From contig NZ_JALDAX010000004.1 of the NCBI RefSeq assembly GCF_022698145.1, positions 496,001 to 560,000 of the forward strand: 64,000 bases of DNA, read 5' to 3'. The notes under the pieces are model-generated. The model saw only the letters and a list, made by a program, of their open reading frames with translations. It did no database searches and was not told where the DNA came from. Both the position numbers and the translations under genes were made by a program. Of the stretch, positions 8,459-18,027 are shown in pieces. The stretch is from Streptomyces spinosisporus. GTDB taxonomy: Bacteria; Actinomycetota; Actinomycetes; Streptomycetales; Streptomycetaceae. The first letter of the stretch is position 1. Each line of letters starts with the position of its first letter.

Positions 8459-8836
8459 TCAGTCCTCGTCGGGCAGGACGACGTGCAGCGCCCACGAGAC
8501 GATGGAGACGATCAGGCCGCCCAGCACCGCGGTCCAGAAGCCCTCCACGTGGAAACTCAGGTCGAGCTTGCCGGCCAGCCACGAAGTGAGCATCAGCATC
8601 AGGGCGTTGACGACCAGGGTGAACAGGCCCAGGGTCAGGATGAGCAACGGCAGGCTCAGGAGCTTCACGATCGGCTTGACCAGGAAGTTCACCAGGCCGA
8701 AGATCAGCGCGACGATGATCAGGGTGCCGGCCTTCTTGCCCGTGCTGTCACCGGTGAGGGTGATCTTGTCGAGCAGCCATACGGCAACCGCCAGGGCACC
8801 CGCGTTGGCGATCGTCTTGACTACGAAATTCTTCAT
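8459..8836 (-). CDS. Phage holin family IV / YvlD-type membrane protein
   Basis: 125 residues with four predicted hydrophobic segments (about residues 5-22, 38-57, 60-85 and 98-118). VNFLVKPIVKLLSLPL and the following GLFTLVVNALML are typical of the Phage_holin_4_2 (DUF360, YvlD) family. These are not phage lysis genes; in other bacteria they belong to envelope-stress loci. It is the first gene of the operon with ptpA and the PLP enzyme gene, and is divergent from the cupin gene across a 59-bp region that must hold both promoters. Confidence 0.85.
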   Translation of the reverse strand: MKNFVVKTIANAGALAVAVWLLDKITLTGDSTGKKAGTLIIVALIFGLVNFLVKPIVKLLSLPLLILTLGLFTLVVNALMLMLTSWLAGKLDLSFHVEGFWTAVLGGLIVSIVSWALHVVLPDED

Positions 8837-8895
8837 GTGTCTGATCGTGGCAGACGAGATCGGTCACGAGCAGCGGGGCGAGGGCGACAACTGCG

Positions 8896-9213
8896 ATGAA
8901 GGCATTCCGGCTGGACGAACTTGAGGCGGAACGTGCCGCCAATGAGGGCGCCTACCTGCAGTTTCTGCGTGAGCGGAACATGTCCGTCGGGCTGTACGCC
9001 CTCAATGCCGGTGAACATGATCCACAGAAGCCTCACAACCAGGACGAGGTCTACTTCGTCGTGAGCGGCCGCGCCTCGATCACCGTCGGCCTGGAGACCA
9101 CCGAGGTCGCGCGCGGCAGCGTGGTGTACGTGCCGGCGGGTGTGGCCCACAAGTTCCATCACATCAGCGAGGACCTGCGGGTCCTCGTCGTCTTCTCTCC
9201 GCCGGAGAGCTGA
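8896..9213 (+). CDS. Small cupin-domain protein
   Basis: 105 residues forming a single cupin barrel. Motif 1 is HNQDEVYFVVSG (about residues 47-58) and motif 2 is VPAGVAHKFHHI (about residues 79-90), so the metal ligands (His, Glu, His) are kept. Function is unknown; small cupins include isomerases, dioxygenases and ligand sensors. Monocistronic, with a GC hairpin (CCGCCGG / CCGGCGG, 9273-9291) after the stop. Confidence 0.82.
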   Translation: MKAFRLDELEAERAANEGAYLQFLRERNMSVGLYALNAGEHDPQKPHNQDEVYFVVSGRASITVGLETTEVARGSVVYVPAGVAHKFHHISEDLRVLVVFSPPES

Positions 9214-9272
9214 GGCGGACTCTCGGGGTTCCCTAGGGGTTCGATCAGGGGAGGACAAGGGGTGCGAGGGCC

Positions 9273-9291
9273 CCGCCGGCACCCCCGGCGG
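9273..9291 (+). terminator. Candidate terminator hairpin after the cupin gene
   Basis: CCGCCGG (9273-9279) and CCGGCGG (9285-9291) form a 7-bp stem with a 5-base loop, 60 bp after the cupin stop. No T-run. Confidence 0.5.
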
Positions 9292-9377
9292 CTCTAGCAT
9301 CGAGTGCAGGACGTCAATGGACCCTGCACAGATGGACCCCTGCACAGCAGTCGGGCCGAGAGCGAAGGACGAGAGCA

Positions 9378-9590
9378 ATGGGAGAGATCTTCGGCGGACT
9401 GCCGTGGTGGGTGAAGTGGATCGCGGTGCCGGTCATCGCCCTGGTCGTGTTCGGCGGGCTGATAGCCAGCGTCGTGGGCTTCGTCATCGGGCTGCTGTTC
9501 AAGGCGCTGGTCTTCGTGGCGCTGGTCGGCGGGCTGATCTATGTCGTACGAAAGTTCATGTCGAACTCCTCCTCACGCAGCGACTGGTGA
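9378..9590 (+). CDS. DUF5326 small membrane protein
   Basis: 70 residues beginning MGEIFGGLPWWVKWIAVPVI, with two adjoining hydrophobic segments (about residues 11-38 and 40-58) and a short basic, Ser-rich tail. The composition matches the actinobacterial DUF5326 family, a conserved Streptomyces protein without known function. GGACGAGAG upstream serves as ribosome site. It is followed by a strong hairpin (9599-9635). Confidence 0.8.
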   Translation: MGEIFGGLPWWVKWIAVPVIALVVFGGLIASVVGFVIGLLFKALVFVALVGGLIYVVRKFMSNSSSRSDW

Positions 9591-9598
9591 GGCCCCCG

Positions 9599-9635
9599 GG
9601 AAACCGGTGATCGGTAACAGGAATCACCGGTTCCC
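9599..9635 (+). terminator. Terminator hairpin after the DUF5326 gene
   Basis: AACCGGTGAT (9602-9611) pairs with ATCACCGGTT (9623-9632); flanking GGG and CCC extend the stem past a one-base bulge. It starts 9 bp after the stop codon. Confidence 0.75.
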
Positions 9636-9700
9636 TCGCGCGAGGGAAGATTTCCGGACAGGCCGTCTCGAGACGGCCGCGGGCCATTAGAGTCCGGAAA
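9631..9700. repeat. Stack of palindromes upstream of ssgR
   Basis: TTCCCTCGCGCGAGGGAA (9631-9648) is an 18-bp palindrome. TTTCCGGA (9651-9658) and TCCGGAAA (9693-9700) are inverted arms enclosing a second perfect 18-bp palindrome, GGCCGTCTCGAGACGGCC (9661-9678). The block ends about 90 bp upstream of ssgR and may contain operators as well as terminators. Confidence 0.8.
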
Positions 9701-9787
9701 TCGACGCGGGGACCACCCCGCGAGCGGCGTACACCCCCACCCGTGTTCTCCGGCACGGCTGCCCCCTCGCGCTTTCGGGAGTGACCC

Positions 9788-10717
9788 TTGGCCACGGCAG
9801 ACACCGCACTCACCAACAGCCACGCACCCCACGCCCCGCCCCCCGGACATTGTTTCCGGCCCCCCGAGCAGCCGGGGCCCTCGACGCAGGAGCGCACCAC
9901 CGCTCTGCCGCCTGGCCCGCCGGCATCTTTGGCGCAGCCGTCCCCGGCAGCGGATTCCACGTCTTCGCAGTCCGCGACCCTCATCGGATCCGTCCAGCGC
10001 GCGATGCGCCTGCTGGAGTGCGTCGCGCGGCACGCGTACGGAGCTCCCGCGAAGCAGCTGGCCCGCGAGACCGGCCTGGCGCTTCCCACCGCGTACCACC
10101 TGCTGCGCACCCTGGTCCACGAGGGCTATCTGAGCCGGGACAAGGGCCTGTTCTTCCTCGGCGACGCGGCCGAGCGGCTGAGCAGCAACGGAGCCCAGCA
10201 GAAACGTCGCAGCACGATCGTCGACGCGCTCGCGCGCTGGCGCGACGCCATCGGTGTGCCTGTGTACTACGCGGTCTACCGGGAGGGCGAGATCGAGGTC
10301 ATGTGCGTCTCCGACACCCCGGGCAACCCGGCGGTCGAGGAGTGGGCCGACTTCCGCGAGACGGCGCACGCGCATGCGATCGGCCAGTGCCTGCTCGCAC
10401 AGCTGGACGACGACGCCCGCCGTGACCATCTCGACCGCTATCCCGTGCAGTCCATCACCCCGTACACCGTCCGTGACAGTCAGACCCTGCTCAGACGGCT
10501 GGAGCGGACACGGCGGATGGAGCCGGTGACGGAGCGGCAGGAGTACGCCCTGGGGACGGTCTGCGCAGCCCTCCCGCTCACGGTGGGCACGACGGCCGCG
10601 ACGCTGGCCATCTCCCTGCCCGCGCATCAGGCCGACCGGCTGGTGTCCGCGGTCGATCAACTGCAGCGTGAGATCGGGCGGCTGATGGGGACGCTGGCGC
10701 TCTCTATCAGTATCTGA
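9788..10717 (+). CDS. ssgR: IclR-family regulator SsgR, activator of ssgA
   Basis: 309 residues from a TTG at 9788, supported by GGGAG six bases upstream. A Pro/Ser-rich leader of about 60 residues precedes the IclR helix-turn-helix (SVQRAMRLLECVARHAYGAP, then ARETGLALPTAYHLLRTLV, about residues 68-115). The effector domain follows (SDTPGN, residues about 177-182; HAIGQCLLAQL near 200). In S. coelicolor the IclR gene immediately before ssgA is ssgR, required for ssgA transcription at the onset of sporulation. The leader makes this protein longer than I recall for S. coelicolor SsgR, so an internal start remains possible. Confidence 0.88.
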   Translation: MATADTALTNSHAPHAPPPGHCFRPPEQPGPSTQERTTALPPGPPASLAQPSPAADSTSSQSATLIGSVQRAMRLLECVARHAYGAPAKQLARETGLALPTAYHLLRTLVHEGYLSRDKGLFFLGDAAERLSSNGAQQKRRSTIVDALARWRDAIGVPVYYAVYREGEIEVMCVSDTPGNPAVEEWADFRETAHAHAIGQCLLAQLDDDARRDHLDRYPVQSITPYTVRDSQTLLRRLERTRRMEPVTERQEYALGTVCAALPLTVGTTAATLAISLPAHQADRLVSAVDQLQREIGRLMGTLALSISI

Positions 10718-10815
10718 AAACTCACTCCTTGTGATCTGCCGTGTACTTTCAGCAAGATGCCATCAGTGTCAGGGGATCATTCCCAGCCGATCGGCTTCAT
10801 ATGACGGGGTAGGCG

Positions 10816-11253
10816 ATGCGCGAGTCCGTGCAGGCAGAGGTCATGATGAGCTTTCTCGTCTCAGAGGAGCTCTCGTTCCGCATCCCGGTGGAACTGCGCT
10901 ACGAGACCTGCGATCCGTATGCCGTACGACTGACCTTCCACCTGCCCGGTGATGCGCCGGTGACCTGGGCGTTCGGCCGTGAATTGCTGGTCGACGGAGT
11001 GGGCGGGCCGTGCGGGGAGGGCGATGTGCGTGTCTCTCCGGCCGAACCGGACTCGCTGACCGAGGTGCTGATCCGGCTTCAGGTCGGCCGCGACCAGGCG
11101 CTGTTCCGCTCGTCCACCGCGCCCCTCATCGCCTTTCTCGACCGCACCGACAAGCTGGTGCCACTCGGCCAGGAGGGCGCCCTCGACGACTTCGACGCCC
11201 ACCTCGACGAGGCACTGGACCGCATCCTCGCGGAGGAACAGAGCGCGGGCTGA
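10816..11253 (+). CDS. ssgA: Sporulation and cell-division protein SsgA
   Basis: 145 residues of the actinobacterial SALP (SsgA-like) family. Diagnostic stretches are SEELSFRIPVELRYE, VTWAFGRELL and IAFLDRTDKLVPLGQE. SsgA is needed for sporulation-specific septation and marks sites of septum and branch formation. Two starts are possible: ATG 10816 with GGGGTAGG upstream (used here), or ATG 10846 with GAGG at good spacing, giving the shorter form. About 98 bp separate it from ssgR, consistent with its own SsgR-dependent promoter. Confidence 0.95.
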   Translation: MRESVQAEVMMSFLVSEELSFRIPVELRYETCDPYAVRLTFHLPGDAPVTWAFGRELLVDGVGGPCGEGDVRVSPAEPDSLTEVLIRLQVGRDQALFRSSTAPLIAFLDRTDKLVPLGQEGALDDFDAHLDEALDRILAEEQSAG

Positions 11254-11281
11254 GCGGGGATCCGATCAGATAGTGGGCGTA

Positions 11282-11341
11282 ACGCTTCTGCCCGGGGCCG
11301 GGGGTGCTGTGACGCTTCTGCCCGGGGCCGGGGGTGCTGTG
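11282..11341. repeat. Perfect 30-bp tandem duplication
   Basis: The unit starting ACGCTTCTGCCCGGGGCCGG is repeated exactly (11282-11311 and 11312-11341) in the gap between the convergent ssgA and YibE/F genes. It is a likely polymerase-slippage product and may act as a transcription-end region, since the GC-rich unit can fold (CCCGGGG). Confidence 0.95.
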
Positions 11342-11414
11342 ACGCCATTTCCTGTACGGGCAGCGAGAGGGCGCCCGTCTCCGGAGGCGCCGTGTGCCGC
11401 GGCGCCCGCCCGGC

Positions 11415-12872
11415 TCAGCGCTTGCGGCGTCGGCCCCGGCCCGGGCGCGCCGGAGCAGGTACGGCACCTGCGGTCCCTGCCGCCGCCACCGTGCCCGCTG
11501 TCGCCGTGTGCGGACCCGGACGGTCGGCGGCGACCACCAGCGCCGCGAGCAGCGTCGTGACCGGTACCGAAGCGACCAGGCCGATCGAGCCCACCAGCGT
11601 GCGCACGATCTCCTCCGCCACCAGCTCGCTGTTGGCGACCGTCCCCACGCCGCTCTGCGCGATGGAGAACAGCAGCAGCAACGGCAGCGCGGCGCCCGCG
11701 TAGGCGAGGACGAGGGTGTTGACGACGGACGCGATGTGGTCGCGGCCGATGCGGATGCCCGCCCGGTACAGCTGCCGCCAGCCCATCGAGGGATTGGCCT
11801 CGTGCAGCTCCCAGACGGCCGAGGTCTGGGTGACCGTCACGTCGTCGAGGACACCGAGCGAGCCGATGATGACGCCCGCGAGCAGCAGACCGCTCATGTC
11901 GATCGACGGATACAGACCGTGGATGAGGCCGGTGTTGTCGTCCGTGTTGCCGGTCAGCGCGGCCCAGCCGATGAACCCGGAGCCGAGCAGGCCGATCAGT
12001 ACGAGCGAGAGCAGAGTGCCGAGGACCGCCACGGAGGTACGGGCCGACAGGCCGTGGCACAGGTAGAGGGCGATCAGCATGATGGCGCTCGACCCGACCA
12101 CCGCCACCAGCAGCGGGTTCGAACCCTGCAGGATCGCCGGCAGGATGAAGAAGGTCAGCACCAGGAAGCTGACGGCCAGCGCGACCAGCGCCATGATGCC
12201 GCGCAGCCGGCCCACCACCACGACGGCGAGCGCGAAGATGCCGGCGAGCAGGGCCATGGGGAACCTGCGGTTCACGTCGGTGACCGAGTACTGCAGGTCC
12301 TTGGGCGCGGAGGGCTCGTAGGCGGCCACGACCTTCTCGCCCTCGTGCAGCTGCCGCGACTGGTCGGGCTGGACGATCTCGGTGAAGGTACGGCCCTTGT
12401 CGCTGCCCGTGTCGACGCGGATCGTCGCCTTCTTGCAGGTGCCCTTCGCCTGCTGCTGGGCCGAGGAGCCCTCGGCGGTGGAGGTGTCACCGGTCGGGGT
12501 CCCGCCCGAGGCGTTGACGGACTTGCAGCTCACGCTCACGACTTCGGTGACCGTCGCCTGTTGGGTCTGCCGGTCGAAGCCCACACCGGTGCGCTCGTGC
12601 GGCGGGGCACCGCCGGGCCACAGCACCACGAGCCCGACGACCACGGCGGCGGTGAACGGGATGAGGATCGCGGCGATGACCTTGCGCAGATGCCGGGAGA
12701 CAGGGGCGGCCGGGCCGTGGCTGTGCGTATGGCCGTGCCCGGAACCGTGGCCGTGCCCCGGGTCGGGACCGTGGCCGTGACCGCCCTCAGGGCCGTGGCC
12801 ATGACCGTTCTCGGAGCCGTGTCCGCGCGGCGGCTCCGGCGGCGGGTACGGGTACTGCTCTGTCGTGGTCAC
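11415..12872 (-). CDS. YibE/F family membrane protein with His-rich N-terminus
   Basis: 485 residues from the GTG at 12872. Residues 15-50 are a low-complexity His/Gly segment (repeated GHGHGP), a possible metal-binding or disordered tail. One membrane segment (about residues 65-87) precedes a soluble extracytoplasmic region, and from about residue 220 there are about seven membrane segments with the YibE/F signature (LGVLDDVTVTQTSAVWEL, then GRDHIASVVNTLVLAYAG). The family is widespread and uncharacterised; transport is suggested by its structure. Convergent with ssgA; the upstream region is shared with the thiC leader. Confidence 0.85.
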   Translation of the reverse strand: MTTTEQYPYPPPEPPRGHGSENGHGHGPEGGHGHGPDPGHGHGSGHGHTHSHGPAAPVSRHLRKVIAAILIPFTAAVVVGLVVLWPGGAPPHERTGVGFDRQTQQATVTEVVSVSCKSVNASGGTPTGDTSTAEGSSAQQQAKGTCKKATIRVDTGSDKGRTFTEIVQPDQSRQLHEGEKVVAAYEPSAPKDLQYSVTDVNRRFPMALLAGIFALAVVVVGRLRGIMALVALAVSFLVLTFFILPAILQGSNPLLVAVVGSSAIMLIALYLCHGLSARTSVAVLGTLLSLVLIGLLGSGFIGWAALTGNTDDNTGLIHGLYPSIDMSGLLLAGVIIGSLGVLDDVTVTQTSAVWELHEANPSMGWRQLYRAGIRIGRDHIASVVNTLVLAYAGAALPLLLLFSIAQSGVGTVANSELVAEEIVRTLVGSIGLVASVPVTTLLAALVVAADRPGPHTATAGTVAAAGTAGAVPAPARPGRGRRRKR

Positions 12873-13000
12873 CGCCAGATCATCGCAAGAACACCAAGGC
12901 CCCCTGTTCAGCTCGCCCGAATTGACGCTAGCGTGGAGGCACCTTTGCACACGCGGGAGCTCGGAGCACCGGGCTGAGAGGGCGCTGACCTCCGTCAGAG

Positions 13001-13055
13001 CGATGTTTCACGTGGAACATCACCGAACTCGGGTGATGTTCCCCACGAGACGTCG
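13001..13055 (+). other. Extended P3-arm hairpin of the TPP riboswitch
   Basis: CGATGTTTC (13001-13009) pairs with GAGACGTCG (13047-13055), including two G-U pairs. After small bulges, GGAACATCACC (13014-13024) pairs perfectly with GGTGATGTTCC (13032-13042) around a 7-base loop. The 5' arm contains the parS sequence 13005-13018. Confidence 0.8.
13005..13018. other. parS site (one mismatch) inside the thiC riboswitch
   Basis: GTTTCACGTGGAAC differs from the parS consensus at one base. It forms part of the 5' arm of the riboswitch P3 hairpin, so the same bases are both a candidate ParB site in DNA and a structural element in RNA. Confidence 0.85.
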
Positions 13056-13112
13056 ACAGACGGATACCGCTGCGTCGACCGCCGAACCTGTTACCGGGTA
13101 ATGCCGGCGTAG

Positions 13113-14909
<1,797 letters not shown>

Positions 14910-14925
14910 TCCGTCCCTCTACGGA

Positions 14926-14959
14926 ACGGCCCGCGACTCATGGAGCATTCGCGGGCCGT
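14926..14959. terminator. Bidirectional terminator between thiC and the DUF4240 gene
   Basis: ACGGCCCGCGA (14926-14936) pairs perfectly with TCGCGGGCCGT (14949-14959), loop 12 bases. It lies between two convergent genes, close to both stops. Confidence 0.85.
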
Positions 14960-14974
14960 CCTGTTCCATTCCAG

Positions 14975-15559
14975 TTAGTCGTCGGCCTTGAAGTAGAGCC
15001 TTGCCAGCCGGGGCAACCGCCGATGCATCTCAGCCGCGTCGTCGAAGTCGAAGTCCTCGCCCATGTCTGCTTCGCCGTCCTGTTCGTCAGCTGACCGGTA
15101 CTCGGCCCAAGCCTTGTAGAAGGCATCGGGATCTCCTGTAAGGCGTTCAAAAGCGCCACTGGCCGCGTAGTTCACGTCCTCGTAGAACAGTGCCTCGTCG
15201 CGGTGGGCGCCTGCTGCTTCGATGACCGCGGGGCGTTCGGCGAGGCTGTCCGGATCCAGAACTGTTCGGTCGTACCAGTCCCGCCCCAGTGCGATCACTC
15301 CCGCTCGGAAGTCCATGAAGCTGTCGTCGGAGCAGCCGCCGCCTATGAGGTATGCCGCCGCCCAGACATCCCACCGGTACAGAGCGTCGTGTACCTCATC
15401 GAACCGCTCGGCGTATTCAAGGATCTCCTGCGGGGGACGACCAGCGAGAAGGTCCAGCAGTGCCTCGTCGAAGAGCACTCCGGAGTCGGCGGCCGAAGAG
15501 CTCGCGCGTTCGATGATGTTCCAGAACCGATCAATGTCCACGGTGCTGCACTGTGCCAT
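14975..15559 (-). CDS. DUF4240 domain protein
   Basis: 194 residues from the ATG at 15559; the frame stays open to 15640, and a GTG 7 codons inside is an alternative. The DUF4240 signature is visible near the N-terminus: DIDRFWNIIERA, then RWDVWAAAYLIGGGCSDDSFMDFRAGVIALGR split over residues 60-100. It is a soluble acidic protein. Function unknown; Streptomyces carry many paralogues. No operon partner is obvious. Confidence 0.78.
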   Translation of the reverse strand: MAQCSTVDIDRFWNIIERASSSAADSGVLFDEALLDLLAGRPPQEILEYAERFDEVHDALYRWDVWAAAYLIGGGCSDDSFMDFRAGVIALGRDWYDRTVLDPDSLAERPAVIEAAGAHRDEALFYEDVNYAASGAFERLTGDPDAFYKAWAEYRSADEQDGEADMGEDFDFDDAAEMHRRLPRLARLYFKADD

Positions 15560-15697
15560 CCCGCTGTGACAGTCGACCGGGCTCGGCACGGATCCATCAC
15601 TGAAGCGGACCGACGCGGACCGAAGGCGACGTGACTGCATGGCTTGCGCTCCCCCGGTCGGTCCCCTAGGGCCGCTGCGGAGGGCGCAAGCCGGGGG

Positions 15698-16552
15698 TTA
15701 CTCCGGCTGGTGTTCCGGGCCTCCGAAGTCCGGGCTGGTGTAGTCCGGGCTGCTGAAGCTCGGCCGTGGGCCGGAGGCCTGGCCGTCGTCGGGGCTGCTG
15801 AATCCCGGGCGGCCGTATCCGAGGTGCGGCATACGGCTGGTGGACGTCCGCGGTGTGTTGCTGTGCAGGGCCGCCGCGGTGCCGGGGTCGGCGAGCGCCT
15901 CCTTGAGGAAGGGCATGATGCCGTTCTCGAGGAGAGCTTCGCGCCAGGCTTCCCTGGCGCGGGCCACTTCCGCGCTCAGTTCGCCGTACGGTCCGGACTC
16001 CAGGGACGGCCTGTTGCGCAGGGCGGTGAGCAGCAGGCCGATGCCGGCGACCAGGATCGCGGCCGCGGTCAGGGCACCGAACACCCATCCCGCGGTCAGC
16101 ATGGTCTGGGCGAACGCCGGTTCGGGGTCGAGCATCTTGAGGATGTAGCCGACGAGCAGGAAGAGGATCGCTGCCGTTCCGGCGAGGACAGGGGCGAGGA
16201 CCGCGGCGACGGCGACGGCGCCCGCACCGGCTGTCTCGCTGAGGGTGGTGGCGAGCCCCATCGTGGCCGCGCCCGGCTCCGCGGAGCCGGCTTCACGGGT
16301 GGACGAGGGGGTCGACGGCGCCGGTTGGCGCAGTTCCTCGCGAACCTTCACGTAGTGCTGGTACTCGGTCGCGGCGGCCGCCGTGATGAGAGCGGAGGCG
16401 TTGAGCGCCATGGTGCGCAGCTGTTCGGCGTTGAGCCGCTGTCCGACAGCGGTCAGTTCCGGGCGGTTTGGGGCGGAGCGCAGCGCCTCGTCGAGGACCC
16501 GCTCGTACTCCTGGCGGTCCTCACTCAGCAGGTGCTGCGGAACGCTGTTCAT
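15698..16552 (-). CDS. Conserved Streptomyces membrane protein, unknown function
   Basis: 284 residues from the ATG at 16552, with GGGGG six bases upstream. The N-terminal 90 residues are soluble and helical (SEDRQEYERVLDEAL, then QRLNAEQLRTMALNASALI). Three hydrophobic segments occupy about residues 107-195, and a charged stretch (SAEVARAREAWREALLENG) leads to a Ser/Pro-rich, disordered tail. I do not recognise a named domain. The topology could place the long tail in the cytoplasm. It stands alone between the DUF4240 and metallophosphoesterase genes. Confidence 0.7.
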   Translation of the reverse strand: MNSVPQHLLSEDRQEYERVLDEALRSAPNRPELTAVGQRLNAEQLRTMALNASALITAAAATEYQHYVKVREELRQPAPSTPSSTREAGSAEPGAATMGLATTLSETAGAGAVAVAAVLAPVLAGTAAILFLLVGYILKMLDPEPAFAQTMLTAGWVFGALTAAAILVAGIGLLLTALRNRPSLESGPYGELSAEVARAREAWREALLENGIMPFLKEALADPGTAAALHSNTPRTSTSRMPHLGYGRPGFSSPDDGQASGPRPSFSSPDYTSPDFGGPEHQPE

Positions 16553-16749
16553 GTGCATCCCCCGATGCTCCGTAGGGCTTGGGGCTCGCATGCCAACGAG
16601 CCGTCGGGCAGAAACGGAGGGGAGCCTGCTACGGATAAGCCGATGGTAGAGCGGTCACGGCACGTGGTGACAGGGGGTTTCCAGAAATTGGGCCCTGGCC
16701 TGCGCCGTTGAACGCCGTTCGTGCGTGGGGGCGCCTGCCCGGTGAACGT

Positions 16750-17826
16750 TCAGATATCCAGTGGAAGTTGCTGGACCAGTAGCTTTCCGGCCATGGTCAC
16801 TCCGCCGTCCATCGCGATGGCCAGGCCGTCCGCGTAGACGTGCGGTCCCTCGACCACGGGCCCCGCGCTGTCGTCGCCCTCCTCGGACCCGACCTCGCCG
16901 AGCAGATACGGAATGGGGCTGTGACCGTGAACGATCCGTGTGCCGCCGTACGTATCCAGCAGGGAGCGTACGGCGTCTGCACCGCCCTCGTCGCGGAAGG
17001 AGAACCGCTTGGTGAACTTGCGGAACAGGTCCCAGCACTCGTCGGCGTCGTTGCGCGTGAGCGTTTCGCGGACGGTGTCGTTGACCGCCTCGATCGAGTC
17101 GCCGTAGTCGAGATAGGCGGTGGTGTCGGAGTGGACGAGCAGATAGCCGTCGACCTCCTCGACGGCGTCGAGGCGGGCCATCCACTGCAGATGGTGGTCC
17201 TGGAGGCGGTCCATGTCGGTCTTCTGGCCGCCGTTGAGCAGCCAGGCCGCCTGGAAGGTGGCGGTGCCCGCGCCGGAGTTGACGGGGGTGTCGCCGAACC
17301 GCTTGGCGCCGAGCAGCAGCAGTTCGTGGTTGCCCATGAGCGCCTTGCAGTAGCCGCCGGCCGCGGCCGCCTCCGCCGACAGCCGCATCACGAGGTCGAT
17401 GACGCCGATGCCGTCGGGGCCGCGGTCGGTGAAGTCGCCGAGGAACCACAGCCGGGAGGTGCCCGCGCACCACTGTCCGGCGGCGTCGACGAGGCCCTGT
17501 GCCTGGAGGGCCGACACCAGTTCGTCGAGGTAACCGTGCACGTCGCCGACGACGTAGAGCGCGCCGGTGCCGTCCGTCTCGCGCGGGGCGGCGAGGGACT
17601 CGGGGGCGACGGGCACCTGGACCGTGTCGCCGCGGTTGATGACGGGCAGGTCGCGCTTGGTCGGTGTGTACCCGTCCGGATGGGTGGCCTCGTCGGGCGG
17701 GACGACGTCACCGGGGTGTGTGCTGTGGCCGTACGGGCCGGTCTCGTGCACATACGCCGGTACCCGGAAGTCGCGCAACGTCGCCGTCCGCTCCGTCTCG
17801 GGTCCTTGACCGGCCCCCTGAGTCAT
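16750..17826 (-). CDS. Metallophosphoesterase (calcineurin-like)
   Basis: 358 residues. The dinuclear-metal motifs are complete: GDVHG (near residue 93), GDFTDRG (near 129), GNHE (near 165), with later HSDTTAY and HGHSP. After the metallophosphoesterase core (about 90-310) the C-terminus carries YADGLAIAMDGGVTMAGKLL. The first 80 residues are a hydrophilic extension with NRGDTVQVP. It should hydrolyse a phosphoester in the cytoplasm; substrate unknown. The protein-phosphatase-like (PrpE/ApaH) branch is the closest by eye. Confidence 0.85.
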   Translation of the reverse strand: MTQGAGQGPETERTATLRDFRVPAYVHETGPYGHSTHPGDVVPPDEATHPDGYTPTKRDLPVINRGDTVQVPVAPESLAAPRETDGTGALYVVGDVHGYLDELVSALQAQGLVDAAGQWCAGTSRLWFLGDFTDRGPDGIGVIDLVMRLSAEAAAAGGYCKALMGNHELLLLGAKRFGDTPVNSGAGTATFQAAWLLNGGQKTDMDRLQDHHLQWMARLDAVEEVDGYLLVHSDTTAYLDYGDSIEAVNDTVRETLTRNDADECWDLFRKFTKRFSFRDEGGADAVRSLLDTYGGTRIVHGHSPIPYLLGEVGSEEGDDSAGPVVEGPHVYADGLAIAMDGGVTMAGKLLVQQLPLDI

Positions 17827-18027
17827 CAGACCCCTCCACCATCGCGCCGCATCTGCACCGCTTCGGACTGCCTGGTCGCAGCGGCCCGCGGTGTCGTGGG
17901 CCCATCATAGGAATGCCGATCGCGCCATGTGATGACCCAGGGGTGGTGAATCGGAGTAAGAGTCCAGTTCACCGCGGCTTTCGCCCCGATTGGGCAGGGC
18001 TTCGACCGCTCGCTGACGGCCTCTGTT

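Noticed and set aside
8542..8555. CACGTG with GGAAA flank in the YvlD-type gene.
   Set aside because: Only the central hexamer and part of one arm match parS; expected by chance in coding DNA.
8459..8836. Holin-family gene considered as a prophage remnant.
   Set aside because: It belongs to the YvlD-type membrane group and sits in an operon with ptpA; no other phage genes are present.
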